NCBI RefSeq assembly: GCF_005222675.1
Contig: NZ_STGE01000047.1
Coordinates: forward strand, 1 to 64,000
DNA length: 64,000 nt
Source: Mycolicibacterium sp. CR10
GTDB taxonomy: Bacteria; Actinomycetota; Actinomycetes; Mycobacteriales; Mycobacteriaceae
Direction: 5' to 3'
Notes under the pieces: model-generated
Database searches by the model: none
The model's input: only the letters and a program-made list of their open reading frames with translations
What the model was told of the DNA's origin: nothing
Translations under genes and position numbers: made by a program
Part shown: positions 23,559-31,981 of the stretch, piece after piece
How the letters are laid out: each line of letters begins with the position of its first letter
Numbering within the stretch: the stretch's first letter is position 1

Positions 23559-24200
23559 TCAGTTCATGTTCCAGGGCTCGCCATAGGTGGTGACGCTGTC
23601 ACCAGCCGAGGAGACCAGACGCGCGAACGGACGCAGCAGCACACCGCCGGCAGCACCGGTCACGGTGCCGTGGGCGTTGGAGACCGCCACCTGACCACCG
23701 GGACCAGCGACATCCACCGAGAACGTGGCGACTTCCTGGATGCCCGGGCCGTTGCCCAGGTCAGCCGAGATCGACACACCGGGGAACAGCGGCGGCGTCA
23801 CGATGCCGTCGAAGCCCAAGTCGATGAGGCCGACGCCGCCTTCGAGGCCGTCGAAGGCGATGTTGGGGGTGGTGTAGCTGAAGTTGATGCCCACACCCAG
23901 CGACCACGGGAAGCCGACCTGGTAGCCGAGTTCCAGGGTGCCCTCGAACTCGTCGGCACCCTCGCCCGCCACGATGTAAGCCGCCCGGCCGGAGTGGAAC
24001 CACTCACGGGTCAGACGGTTGCGGTCAAGCGGAAACACGCCGTTGAGGAACGTGTCCCACTGCTGGATCGTCAGAGTCTTGCCTGAGCCGTCGACCAGGC
24101 TCAACTCATTGTCCAGCCCTGCGTGAGAGGTGCCAGTGCTCACGAACAAAGCCGCGATGGCCGCAACCATCGCGATCAGCACCCGACTGATTGCCTTCAT
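23559..24200 (-). CDS. MspA-family outer-membrane porin, copy 2
   Basis: A 213-aa MspA paralogue, identical to copy 1 in the signal peptide and all but three residues of the mature protein. The three differences are clustered (residues 99-102, IDLG instead of LDAS) just after the constriction loop. It transports small hydrophilic solutes across the outer membrane. It is upstream of copy 1 on the minus strand but separated by a full terminator, so each copy probably has its own transcript. About 560 bp upstream lies a perfect CRP-type site. Start preceded by AAGGGAGAAC as in copy 1. Confidence 0.96.
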   Translation of the reverse strand: MKAISRVLIAMVAAIAALFVSTGTSHAGLDNELSLVDGSGKTLTIQQWDTFLNGVFPLDRNRLTREWFHSGRAAYIVAGEGADEFEGTLELGYQVGFPWSLGVGINFSYTTPNIAFDGLEGGVGLIDLGFDGIVTPPLFPGVSISADLGNGPGIQEVATFSVDVAGPGGQVAVSNAHGTVTGAAGGVLLRPFARLVSSAGDSVTTYGEPWNMN

Positions 24201-24906
24201 GTTCTCCCTTGATTTTCAGACGGAACCCCGGGCGGGGGTACCGAGTTGTTCGTGCCTGGCCTAACCGCTACACCACACACCTCGCAAGAGCTTCATGTGA
24301 GTGGAATTAAAAATCCCACATGTCGTTCTTACGATTCGCTCATCGTTGACACGAGGAACATAACGGGGAGGCATCGGACCGGCAACGCGAACTTGCGACG
24401 CCGATGATCCGGACGCGGAGATGGGCATAGTTTGCTGACAGTTCCCCGTTGACCCCCGACCCCCTGCCTGCGACGGCGGGGCGGCTTAGTCGAGCAACGT
24501 CGCAGTTTGTGGCCCCGCACGAATGTCTTCGTTCGGAAGGTCGTACGTGTTACCTGTGTGTCTTCTGCGATTACTGCGAAAACACTTATCAATCGTGATG
24601 AGGCGGAACATTGTCGCGAAGCCAGCGCTCATGGTCGGCGTCGTCGTCTGGCGACGGATTGTCGCGCTCGTCAAAAGGTATCTCCGGCAACGCATCACCG
24701 AAGATCTTGTTAACTGCGTCCTGAGAGCGCCGTGGCGGCTGGGTCACAGCCACAATTCAGTGTGACGAACATCACACTTGACGGTAGACAGCTGTTCACC
24801 TGCGCTTAACAAAGCAGACGGCGTGGCGATGCGACCGCCGGCGGCAAACCGGCACGACAGTGCCCATGTGGCGTCGCGACAGCGAAAGGCCTGACCGACC
24901 CACTCG
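24201..24906. other. Long intergenic region upstream of mspA copy 2
   Basis: About 700 bp without a convincing gene. The first 190 bp resemble the 5' region of copy 1. The middle part is less GC-rich and contains only short ORFs with poor codon statistics. The distal end has the CRP-type site (24761-24776), preceded by an inverted TCACA half-site at 24744-24748. As I recall, M. smegmatis mspA is driven from a distal promoter with a very long leader, so this region probably includes the promoter and untranslated leader of copy 2. Confidence 0.6.
24761..24776. promoter_or_regulatory. Perfect CRP/Rv3676-type site upstream of mspA
   Basis: TGTGACGAACATCACA matches TGTGA-N6-TCACA at all ten defined positions. 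It lies between mspA copy 2 and the convergent moaB2 end, so mspA is the only neighbour it could serve on the minus strand. Confidence 0.75.
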
Positions 24907-25404
24907 TTAGATCTCCAAGCTGGATAGCTGAGCGATGATCTGCGCAGCCAATGGCCCAAGGGTGGCCATCCCGTCGCGCACCGATGCGCGCGATCCGGCG
25001 AGGTTGACCACCAGCGTGCTGCCCGAGATGCCGGCCAACCCTCGCGACAGTGCGGCGTCGGCGATGCCTGCCGACAACCCGGACGCCCGCAGCGCCTCAG
25101 CGATTCCCAACAGTTCTCTGTCGAGGAGATCGAGGGTCGATTCGGGCGTGACATCGCGCGGCGTGACACCGGTACCGCCGACAGACACCACCAGGTCGAC
25201 ACCGCCGATGACAGCCGTGTTGAGGGCGTTGCGGATTTCGACCTCGTCGGAGGACACCACCACTACGCCGTCCACGACGAATCCCGCCTCACCGAGCAAT
25301 TCAGTGACCAACGGACCGCTGTGGTCCTCTTCGTCGCCGTGGGCGGTGCGGTCATCGACGACCACAACCAGCGCCCGGCCAACCAACGCATGGGGCTGTT
25401 CCAT
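24907..25404 (-). CDS. moaB2: MogA/MoaB-family molybdenum cofactor protein
   Basis: A 165-aa protein (MEQPHALVGRALVVVVDDRTAHGD) equivalent to Rv0984. The MPT-binding fold shows the motifs VVVSSDEVEIRNAL, VVSVGGTGVTPRDVTPE (the conserved GGTGxTxRDxTPE) and GSTLVVNLAGSRASVRDGM. It would adenylylate molybdopterin, or perform a related step. The frame is open further upstream and a GTG at 25485 would overlap the pepD stop by 4 bp (GTGA). A start at MEQP (25404) fits the homologue core, but the longer form cannot be excluded. Last gene of the mprA-mprB-pepD-moaB2 strand. Confidence 0.9.
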   Translation of the reverse strand: MEQPHALVGRALVVVVDDRTAHGDEEDHSGPLVTELLGEAGFVVDGVVVVSSDEVEIRNALNTAVIGGVDLVVSVGGTGVTPRDVTPESTLDLLDRELLGIAEALRASGLSAGIADAALSRGLAGISGSTLVVNLAGSRASVRDGMATLGPLAAQIIAQLSSLEI

Positions 25405-25481
25405 GCGCTCAACCGTATATCTCGGCGCGGACATCGGTGCAGCCGTATGGAGGCCGAGGACATCCTGGCCGACGATCAACT

Positions 25482-26849
25482 TCACTGGCCGGCCTTGCCC
25501 AGCGTGACGTCGACTGTCTGCGGCTTACCGGCCGGATCCAGGAACGTCAGCGTCACCTTGTCACCAGGGGTCTTGGACCGCACGGCAGCCACCAGTGCGT
25601 CGGCGCTGCCGATCACCCGGTCATCGAGCTTGGTGACCACGACTCCCGCCGGTAGCCCCGCCGCTGCGGCCGCGCCGCCCGCAGTGACCTCGACGATCTT
25701 CGCGCCGTCGACGCCTGCGTCGTTACCGACCTGGACACCGAGCGACGCCCTCGCGGCCGATCCCGACTGGATCAGTTCGTCGGCGATCCGCTTGGCTTGG
25801 TCCACCGGGATGGCGAATCCCAGGCCGATCGAGCCGCCCTGCGGGCCGCCCGCGTCGGCACCCAGCGTGGCGATGGCCGAGTTGATGCCGACGAGTTCAC
25901 CGCTCATGTTGACCAGCGCACCACCGGAGTTCCCCGGATTGATCGCCGCGTCGGTCTGGATGGCGTCGAGCACGGTGTTCTGATTCTGCGCGTCGCCGCC
26001 GGCGGCCACCGGACGATTGAGCGCGCTGATGATGCCTGTGGTCACCGTGCCTTCCAGTCCGAGCGGGGAACCGATGGCCACGACGTCCTGGCCGACGCGC
26101 AGGTCCGCCGACGAGCCGACGGCGATGGGCGTCAAGCCGGACACGTTCTCGGCACGAACGACGGCGATGTCACTGCCCGGGTCGGTGCCGACCACAGTGA
26201 ACGAGGTGGTCTTGCCGTTGGCGAAGGTCACCTTCGTCTTGGGGCCGCCCGGACCGGCCGGGGCTGCTGGGCCGTCTGCGGCTCCGGCGACCACATGGTT
26301 GTTGGTCAGGATCAGCCCGTCGGTGGACAGGATGACACCGGAGCCCTCTTCGGAAGACTGTCCGACGTTCACCTCGAGCTTCACGACGCTGGGAACGACC
26401 TTGGAGGCGACCTGCTCGACCGAGCCGGCGGGTACACTTGCGGCGGGCATGCTGGGCGCGGCACCCGAGGCGCTGATCCCGCCGATGCCGTGGTCGGGAT
26501 GCATCAGCACCGCGACACCGCCACCGACTCCCGCGGAAACGATCGCGATGGCAACGGCACCGGCAGTCAAAGCGCCTGAGCGAGAACGCTTCCGGGGCTG
26601 CGGCTGGGGTGCGACCGGCATGGTGGGACCCGGGTACTGGCCCGGCCCCGCCGGCATCGGAGCACCGCGGTAGGGGTCGTGCTGCGCCCGAAACGCTTGC
26701 CGCTGTTGCTCAGTCGCGTAGCGCCAGTCATACCGCTGCTGCTCGTACGATCCCGACGGCGGTGCACCGGCCGGTCCGGGCGCCTGCCCGGGCATACCGG
26801 GTTGACGTCCCGGCGGCGGGGGCGGCGTATACCTCGGGTGGTTCGTCAT
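25482..26849 (-). CDS. pepD: HtrA-like serine protease with PDZ domain
   Basis: A 455-aa envelope protease equivalent to Rv0983. A Pro/Gly/Gln-rich cytoplasmic N terminus (1-90) precedes a membrane anchor (about 92-116). The trypsin-like domain has an intact triad: H185 (LTNNHVV), D227 (GSDIAVV) and S308 (GNSGGAL). A C-terminal PDZ domain begins around 355 (ASLGVQVGNDAGVDG). It degrades or chaperones misfolded envelope proteins and in M. tuberculosis is under MprAB and SigE control. Fits here: an MprA-type repeat lies 79-96 bp before the start and mprB ends 200 bp upstream. Confidence 0.95.
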   Translation of the reverse strand: MTNHPRYTPPPPPGRQPGMPGQAPGPAGAPPSGSYEQQRYDWRYATEQQRQAFRAQHDPYRGAPMPAGPGQYPGPTMPVAPQPQPRKRSRSGALTAGAVAIAIVSAGVGGGVAVLMHPDHGIGGISASGAAPSMPAASVPAGSVEQVASKVVPSVVKLEVNVGQSSEEGSGVILSTDGLILTNNHVVAGAADGPAAPAGPGGPKTKVTFANGKTTSFTVVGTDPGSDIAVVRAENVSGLTPIAVGSSADLRVGQDVVAIGSPLGLEGTVTTGIISALNRPVAAGGDAQNQNTVLDAIQTDAAINPGNSGGALVNMSGELVGINSAIATLGADAGGPQGGSIGLGFAIPVDQAKRIADELIQSGSAARASLGVQVGNDAGVDGAKIVEVTAGGAAAAAGLPAGVVVTKLDDRVIGSADALVAAVRSKTPGDKVTLTFLDPAGKPQTVDVTLGKAGQ

Positions 26850-26927
26850 GTCGCTGCGATGCTCTTCCTGGAGTAGGTTCCGTCGCCTGGAACAACGAAG
26901 GATGCTCCCTCAGGGTGCCCAAACGTG

Positions 26928-26945
26928 CTGAGAATCCGCTTAGAG
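26928..26945 (-). promoter_or_regulatory. MprA-type direct repeat upstream of pepD
   Basis: On the minus strand CTCTAAG-CGGA-TTCTCAG: two loosely matching 7-mers with a 4-bp spacer, 11 bp apart. MprA is described as binding two loosely conserved 8-bp direct repeats, and pepD is an established MprA target. Confidence 0.65.
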
Positions 26946-27053
26946 ATCCATTGGCACGGCGATAACAATTCGAGCACCCCCAGGCCTCTCGCCCTCTATC
27001 TTCGCCTGTGATTGTGCTCACCGCAGTGATCAGTCACCGCGTGTCGCGTGGTC

Positions 27054-28493
27054 TCACTCCGGCGCGTCGGCGGCCACCGGAGACGGCCGACCGGGCAGCA
27101 CCACATGCACCGACGTTCCCGGCGGCTGACGACCGGGGGCGGTGTCCCGGACGAGAAGCGTGCCGCCGTGCTTGAGCACCACCTGCTTGACGATCGCCAA
27201 ACCGAGACCCGAACCCGGCATCGCCCTGGCTGCGGTGGACCTGAAGAACCGCTCGAAGACGAGATTGCGTTCCTGCGGGGGGATTCCGGGACCGAAGTCG
27301 GACACCGCCAACTCCGCATGTTGCGCGTCGACCTGCACCAGCCGCACGCCGACCCGCCCTCCCGGAGGACTCCACTTCGCGGCGTTGTCCAGAAGGTTGA
27401 GCACCGCTCGGGCCAATCCGGCTCCATCGCCGTAGACCTGCCAGGGAGTCACCGATACGTCGAACTCAATATCGTTGCGGCGCCTGCGAACCCGCTCCAA
27501 CGACCGGTCGATCACTTCGGCGAGTTCGACCGTCTCGTGGATGACACCGCCGGCATCCTCACGGGTGAGATCCACCAGATCGCCGACCAGCGTTGACAAT
27601 TCCTCGATCTGTGCGAGAACGTCGGTCCGCAGCCCGGTCATCTCCTCCTCCGGAAGGCGAGGTGCGCCCGGCTTCTGCGATGCCATCAGGAGTTCGACGT
27701 TGGTGCGCAGTGATGTCAACGGCGTTCGCAGCTCGTGGCCCGCATCGGTGACCAGACGAGCCTGCCGCTCCCGGGACTCGGCCAGGGCCCGCAGCATCAT
27801 GTTGAAGGCCTCGGTGAGACGGGCGAGTTCGTCGCTGCCGTACACCGGTATCGGGCGAAGGTCGTCGGTCCGCGCGACCCGTTCGGCCGCCTCGGTGAGC
27901 CGGGCCACGGGGCGCAGACCGGTGCGCGCCACCATTCCGCCGGCGATCGCGGCGACGGCGACGCCCAACCCTCCGACGATGAGCAACACCGTGCCCAACC
28001 GTTTGAGCACCTTCACGGTCGGTGCCAGGCTCTTCGAGATCAGCAGCGCGCTGCCATTGCCGAGATTCACCGCGAGGACCCGCTGGTGGTTGACGGTGCG
28101 CAGCGACATCAGCAGCTTGCCCGAAATGACGTCCTGCTCCGGCCCCTCCAGCGGCAGGGACTGCCCTTCCTGATTGGCGGTGTAGATCGCCTGGGAGGTG
28201 AACAACATGGCGTTGACCTCGGAGTACGCCGTGCCTTCGATCGCCTTACCCGGGTCGGCGGCCAGCGATCCGCTCTCGATCAGCAACTGGGCGCGGTTTC
28301 GCAACTGGGTGTCGATGTCGTCGTAGAGCGCGCGGGACACCACCGCGTACACGGCGACCGCCATCAGCACCACGACCATCGCCACCATCGACATGGCCAG
28401 CAACATCACGCGCCACCGGAGCGACACGGAGCTGCTGGTCGCGGGCGGCGGCGCGGGGTTGCCCGTCCACGGGGCAGGCGCTGCGCCGCTCAT
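27054..28493 (-). CDS. mprB: Sensor histidine kinase MprB
   Basis: A 479-aa membrane kinase equivalent to Rv0982. Two helices (about 28-53 and 166-188) enclose a roughly 110-residue extracytoplasmic sensor. A HAMP segment follows, then the dimerisation domain with phospho-acceptor H253 (GHELRTPLTSL). The catalytic domain carries the N box (RAVLNLLDNAAKWS), G1 (DFGPGIPP) and G2 (GSGLGLAIVKQV) motifs. It senses envelope stress, with DnaK reported to bind its sensor domain, and phosphorylates MprA. It overlaps mprA by one base. All kinase motifs are intact. Confidence 0.96.
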   Translation of the reverse strand: MSGAAPAPWTGNPAPPPATSSSVSLRWRVMLLAMSMVAMVVVLMAVAVYAVVSRALYDDIDTQLRNRAQLLIESGSLAADPGKAIEGTAYSEVNAMLFTSQAIYTANQEGQSLPLEGPEQDVISGKLLMSLRTVNHQRVLAVNLGNGSALLISKSLAPTVKVLKRLGTVLLIVGGLGVAVAAIAGGMVARTGLRPVARLTEAAERVARTDDLRPIPVYGSDELARLTEAFNMMLRALAESRERQARLVTDAGHELRTPLTSLRTNVELLMASQKPGAPRLPEEEMTGLRTDVLAQIEELSTLVGDLVDLTREDAGGVIHETVELAEVIDRSLERVRRRRNDIEFDVSVTPWQVYGDGAGLARAVLNLLDNAAKWSPPGGRVGVRLVQVDAQHAELAVSDFGPGIPPQERNLVFERFFRSTAARAMPGSGLGLAIVKQVVLKHGGTLLVRDTAPGRQPPGTSVHVVLPGRPSPVAADAPE

Positions 28494-29185
28494 CAGGGGG
28501 GCGTCTCGCGCAGCACGTAACCCACCCCACGCACGGTGTGGATCAGCCGCGGTTCGCCTTCGGCCTCGGTTTTACGACGCAAATAGCCGACGTAGACCTC
28601 CAGCGCGTTTCCCGACGTCGGGAAGTCGAAGCCCCACACCTCCTCGAGGATCCGGCTGCGGGTCAGGACGCGACGGGGGTTGGCGATCAGCATCTCAAGC
28701 AGGGAGAACTCGGTTCGGGTGAGGCTGATCGGCCGATCGCCACGGGTGACCTCGCGGGTGACCGGATCCAGCGAGAGGTCCGAGAAGCTCATCGCCGCGG
28801 ACTCCATGCCGTCCTCGGGGCTGGTACGGCGCAGCAGGGCGCGCATCCGCGCCAGCAGCTCCTCCAACGCGAACGGCTTGGGAAGGTAGTCATCGGCGCC
28901 GGCGTCCAGCCCGGCGACCCGCTCCGACACCGAGTCACGTGCGGTGAGCACCAGGATTGGTAGGTCATCGCCGGTGCTGCGGAGCTGACGGCAGACCTCC
29001 AGCCCGTCCAACCGCGGCATCATCACGTCAAGCACCACGGCGTCGGGGCGGTGGCTGGAGATCAGCTCGAGGGCTTCACGGCCATCCTGGGCCAGTTCGA
29101 CCGAATAACCGTTGAAGGAGAGAGATCGTCGCAGGGATTCGCGCACCGCGCGATCGTCGTCAACGACAAGTATGCGCACTGGCAC
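28493..29185 (-). CDS. mprA: Response regulator MprA
   Basis: A 230-aa OmpR-type regulator equivalent to Rv0981. Receiver domain with the acidic pair DDD, phospho-acceptor Asp near residue 53 (VVLDVMMP), Thr in LTARD and Lys in LPKPF; C-terminal winged helix (LTRTEFSLLEML, RSRILEEVWG, VYVGYLRRK, IHTVRGVGYVL). It activates pepD, sigE, sigB and other envelope-stress genes. GTG start at 29185, with a second in-frame GTG at 29179. A perfect pair of CTCTCAG repeats lies 17-34 bp upstream, which suggests autoregulation. Confidence 0.97.
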   Translation of the reverse strand: MPVRILVVDDDRAVRESLRRSLSFNGYSVELAQDGREALELISSHRPDAVVLDVMMPRLDGLEVCRQLRSTGDDLPILVLTARDSVSERVAGLDAGADDYLPKPFALEELLARMRALLRRTSPEDGMESAAMSFSDLSLDPVTREVTRGDRPISLTRTEFSLLEMLIANPRRVLTRSRILEEVWGFDFPTSGNALEVYVGYLRRKTEAEGEPRLIHTVRGVGYVLRETPP

Positions 29186-29201
29186 AGTGTCGACCCCGCA
29201 T

Positions 29202-29219
29202 CTGAGAGTGACCTGAGAG
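29202..29219 (-). promoter_or_regulatory. MprA box upstream of mprA
   Basis: On the minus strand CTCTCAG-GTCA-CTCTCAG: two identical 7-mers with a 4-bp spacer. Its place directly before mprA fits the known autoregulation of mprAB. Confidence 0.75.
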
Positions 29220-29249
29220 GCGCGCCGCCGAGGCAGCGACTTCCGCTAA

Positions 29250-29423
29250 TCAGCGCCGATCGAGGTCGATCAGACCAAGACGGGCGGCCTTGAGCAGACG
29301 CCGCGGGACCTTGTGCTGCTGACCTGCGACAGTCACGCCGACAAGTTCGGTCTTGGTGGCTTTCCACTGCGCGCGCCGACTACGGGTGTTCGCGCGCGAC
29401 ATCCTGCGCTTCGGCACAGCCAT
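29250..29423 (-). CDS. rpmF: 50S ribosomal protein L32
   Basis: A 57-aa L32 starting MAVPKRRMSRANTRSRR and ending ARLGLIDLDRR, equivalent to Rv0979A. It has no Cys, so it is of the zinc-independent (C-minus) type. GGAG lies 8 nt before the ATG at 29423. It is upstream of mprA on the same strand, with the MprA box in the 64-bp gap. Confidence 0.96.
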   Translation of the reverse strand: MAVPKRRMSRANTRSRRAQWKATKTELVGVTVAGQQHKVPRRLLKAARLGLIDLDRR

Positions 29424-29755
29424 GATCGAGCTCCATCTATCGGGGTGGTATCGGGTGGTATGCCTGCGGGCCTGGACCTGTATCCGGGCGCTGGCAGTTG
29501 CTGACCAGGATAGCCGGTCAGCTGGACCGACTCCAAACTCCGCCATCACTGCACAGCGGTCGGCGGCGGTCCTGGACAACGCGCATCTGCCGTTCCGCGA
29601 GGTATCCGCCACAATCCTCGCACGCAGCGCGGTTCGCGGCGGATAGAAGACGCAGGTCGCGGGGGCGAAACGAGTCCGAAACGGGTCCGTCCAGAGCTAT
29701 CGTGCGATTTCACGCGCAATTCTCAGGCTCTGCGCCCCCCGACGATGGAGTGACG

Positions 29756-30127
29756 ATGCGACGGCTGTTGATGTCTGGACTCTTGGCGTTGGCGATGGCG
29801 TTGGCGGGCTGCGGCGGCGGAGGCACCGAAGGCTCGACGACCACCGTCGGGCCGACGACCGGCGAGACGTCGGCGACTGCGTCGGCCTCGGGTGCTTCGG
29901 GCTGCTCGGCCAGCGGCCTGGACGCCATGACCGTGCTCTCCGAATTCCAGCTCGAGATGGATGCCGCGCAGAAGGCCGGGAAGTTGACCCTCGACCAGCT
30001 CCTCGCGGCGCGGGACAAGCTGTTCAACGAGACAGAGGCGGCGGCCGACAAAGAGGACTGGACCGCGTACTGCGCGTCGATCGACAACATGCGGACCGAA
30101 CTGGGACTCGCACCGCCCGGGGCTTGA
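29756..30127 (+). CDS. Small lipoprotein of unknown function
   Basis: A 123-aa lipoprotein. The signal peptide MRRLLMSGLLALAMALAGC has an LAGC lipobox and is followed by a Gly/Thr/Ser-rich linker (about 20-45) and a helical domain. Two Cys (GCSASGLD and AYCASID) probably pair. The helical part (VLSEFQLEMDAAQKAGKLTLDQLLAARDKL) is amphipathic. No family recognised. It is divergent from rpmF and lies 69 bp upstream of the atuA-like gene, separated by a palindromic operator. Confidence 0.75.
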   Translation: MRRLLMSGLLALAMALAGCGGGGTEGSTTTVGPTTGETSATASASGASGCSASGLDAMTVLSEFQLEMDAAQKAGKLTLDQLLAARDKLFNETEAAADKEDWTAYCASIDNMRTELGLAPPGA

Positions 30128-30149
30128 CGCGGTACCGGCGGTACCCAGT

Positions 30150-30165
30150 AACCTACCGGTTGGTT
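30150..30165. promoter_or_regulatory. Palindromic operator before the Atu-like operon
   Basis: AACCTACCGGTTGGTT is an inverted repeat with 7 of 8 bases matching, about 32 bp before the GTG of the atuA-like gene. It has the look of a TetR-family operator. Two GGTACC repeats precede it (30131-30145). No regulator gene is adjacent. Confidence 0.5.
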
Positions 30166-30196
30166 GGTCGAGGGTTCGGCGACGACGGGAGCGTGG

Positions 30197-31981
30197 GTGA
30201 CGTCATCAAGCACTGATGGGGTCCACATCCCGGTCCGTATCGGAAACTGTTCCGGTTTCTACGGCGACCGCCTCTCGGCGATGCAGGAGATGCTCAGCGG
30301 CGGCGAACTCGACTACCTCACCGGCGACTACCTCGCCGAGCTGACGATGCTGATCCTCGGCCGCGACCGGATGAAGAATCCGGACAAGGGCTACGCGAAG
30401 ACGTTTCTGCGCCAACTCGAGCAATGCCTGGGCACCGCCAAGGACCGTGGCGTTCGGATCGTCACCAATGCCGGCGGACTCAACCCCGCGGGTCTGGCGG
30501 CGGCAGTCCGCGCGCTGGCCACCACACTCGGCATCGACGTCGCCGTCGCCCATGTCGAAGGCGACGACGTGCTCGCCCGCGCCGACGAGTTCGGATTCGC
30601 GACACAGATCCCGGGCGGGGCCGCTCCGCTGACGGCCAACGCCTACCTGGGCGCCTGGGGAATAGTCGACTGCCTCGGCGCAGGCGCCGACATCGTGGTC
30701 ACCGGACGGGTGACCGATGCGTCGGTGATCGTCGGACCGGCAGCGGCCCACTTCGGTTGGGCCCGAGACGATCACGCGGCGATCGCCGGAGCGATCGCGG
30801 CCGGACACATCATCGAATGCGGCACCCAGGCGACCGGCGGCAACTACTCCTTCTTCACTCGCGATTTTCCCGATCTGGCGGCTGTGATGCACCCCGGGTT
30901 CCCGATCGCCGAGATCCACGCCGACGGCTCCTCGGCGATCACCAAACATCCGGGCACCGGCGGCGCCGTCACCGTCGATACGGTGACCGCCCAGCTGCTC
31001 TACGAGATCACCGGTGCGCGGTACGCCAATCCCGATGCGACCCTTCGCGTCGACTCGATCGTGCTGTCCGATGACGGCCCCGACCGGGTGCGCGTCAGCG
31101 GGATCGTCGGCGAGCCGCCTCCTCCCACGCTGAAGGTGTCGCTCAACAGCATCGGTGGCTTCCGCAATGAGATGACGCTGATCCTCACCGGGCTGGACAT
31201 CGAGGCCAAGGCCGAACTGGTGCGTCGGCAGCTCGAATCGAGCCTGCCCGTCAAGCCCGCGGAACTGGAATGGACGCTGGCACGCACCGACCACGAGGAC
31301 GCCGACACCGAGCAGACGGCCAGCGCGTTGCTGCGCTGCGTGGTCCGCGACCCCGATCCCCATACCGTCGGCCGCCAATTTTCCTCGGCTGCGGTGGAAT
31401 TGGCGCTGGCCAGTTATCCGGGCTTCACCAGCACCACCCCGCCGGGCGACGGTCAGGTCTACGGCGTGTTCACCGCCGCCTACATCCCCGCCGACCGCGT
31501 TGACCACGTTGCGGCGCATCCCGACGGCACCCGTGTCGCCATCCCGCCCGCCACCCGGACGATGGCCCTGGAGTCGGCCGACCCCGGCGCGCTGCCCGCG
31601 CCGTTTCCGGTCGGCGCGACCACGCGGGTACCACTGGGCGCCATCGCCGGAGCCCGCAGCGGAGACAAGGGCGGCAGCGCCAACGTCGGCGTCTGGATTG
31701 GCGCAGGGGCGAGCGAAGCGACGGGAAAGAGAGCCGACGACCAGTGGCGTTGGCTGGCACACACCCTGACTGTGGAGAAGTTTCGCGAACTGCTGCCGGA
31801 GACGGCCGAACTGCCCGTCACCCGGCATGTGCTCGGCAACCTGCGCGCGCTGAACTTCGTCATCGACGGGATCCTCGGCCAGGGTGTGGCCTATCAAGCG
31901 AGGTTCGATCCACAGGCCAAGGGGCTGGGCGAGTGGCTGCGCAGCCGTCATATCGACATACCGGAGGAGTTCCTCGCGTGA
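30197..31981 (+). CDS. AtuA-domain (DUF1446) acyclic terpene utilisation protein
   Basis: A 594-aa protein starting MTSSSTDGVHIPVRIGNCSGFYGDR. The first about 450 residues match the AtuA/DUF1446 domain (LDYLTGDYLAELTM, IVTNAGGLNP, GADIVVTGRVTDAS, ATGGNYSFF). The C-terminal part (ARSGDKGGSANVGVW) is the AtuA-like DUF, usually a separate chain or fused as here. AtuA is required for citronellol and geraniol catabolism in Pseudomonas but its reaction is not settled. GTG start at 30197 with GGGA just upstream. It overlaps the next gene by 4 bp and heads a six-gene operon. Confidence 0.88.
   Translation: MTSSSTDGVHIPVRIGNCSGFYGDRLSAMQEMLSGGELDYLTGDYLAELTMLILGRDRMKNPDKGYAKTFLRQLEQCLGTAKDRGVRIVTNAGGLNPAGLAAAVRALATTLGIDVAVAHVEGDDVLARADEFGFATQIPGGAAPLTANAYLGAWGIVDCLGAGADIVVTGRVTDASVIVGPAAAHFGWARDDHAAIAGAIAAGHIIECGTQATGGNYSFFTRDFPDLAAVMHPGFPIAEIHADGSSAITKHPGTGGAVTVDTVTAQLLYEITGARYANPDATLRVDSIVLSDDGPDRVRVSGIVGEPPPPTLKVSLNSIGGFRNEMTLILTGLDIEAKAELVRRQLESSLPVKPAELEWTLARTDHEDADTEQTASALLRCVVRDPDPHTVGRQFSSAAVELALASYPGFTSTTPPGDGQVYGVFTAAYIPADRVDHVAAHPDGTRVAIPPATRTMALESADPGALPAPFPVGATTRVPLGAIAGARSGDKGGSANVGVWIGAGASEATGKRADDQWRWLAHTLTVEKFRELLPETAELPVTRHVLGNLRALNFVIDGILGQGVAYQARFDPQAKGLGEWLRSRHIDIPEEFLA

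Larger units (their letters stand above)
22571..24393. repeat. Tandem duplication containing two mspA genes
   Basis: Unit 1 (about 22571-23454) and unit 2 (about 23506-24393) are homologous from the terminator through the CDS to a shared 5' region ending GGCAACGCGAACT. The offset is 935 bp in the CDS. The coding sequences and terminators are nearly identical, while the 5' regions have many substitutions and small indels. This suggests an older duplication with later gene conversion of the coding part. Confidence 0.9.

Noticed and set aside
24523..24765. 80-codon ORF in the mspA upstream region, plus strand
   Set aside because: No ribosome site, no domain, Arg/Val-rich translation; the region is better explained as promoter and leader.
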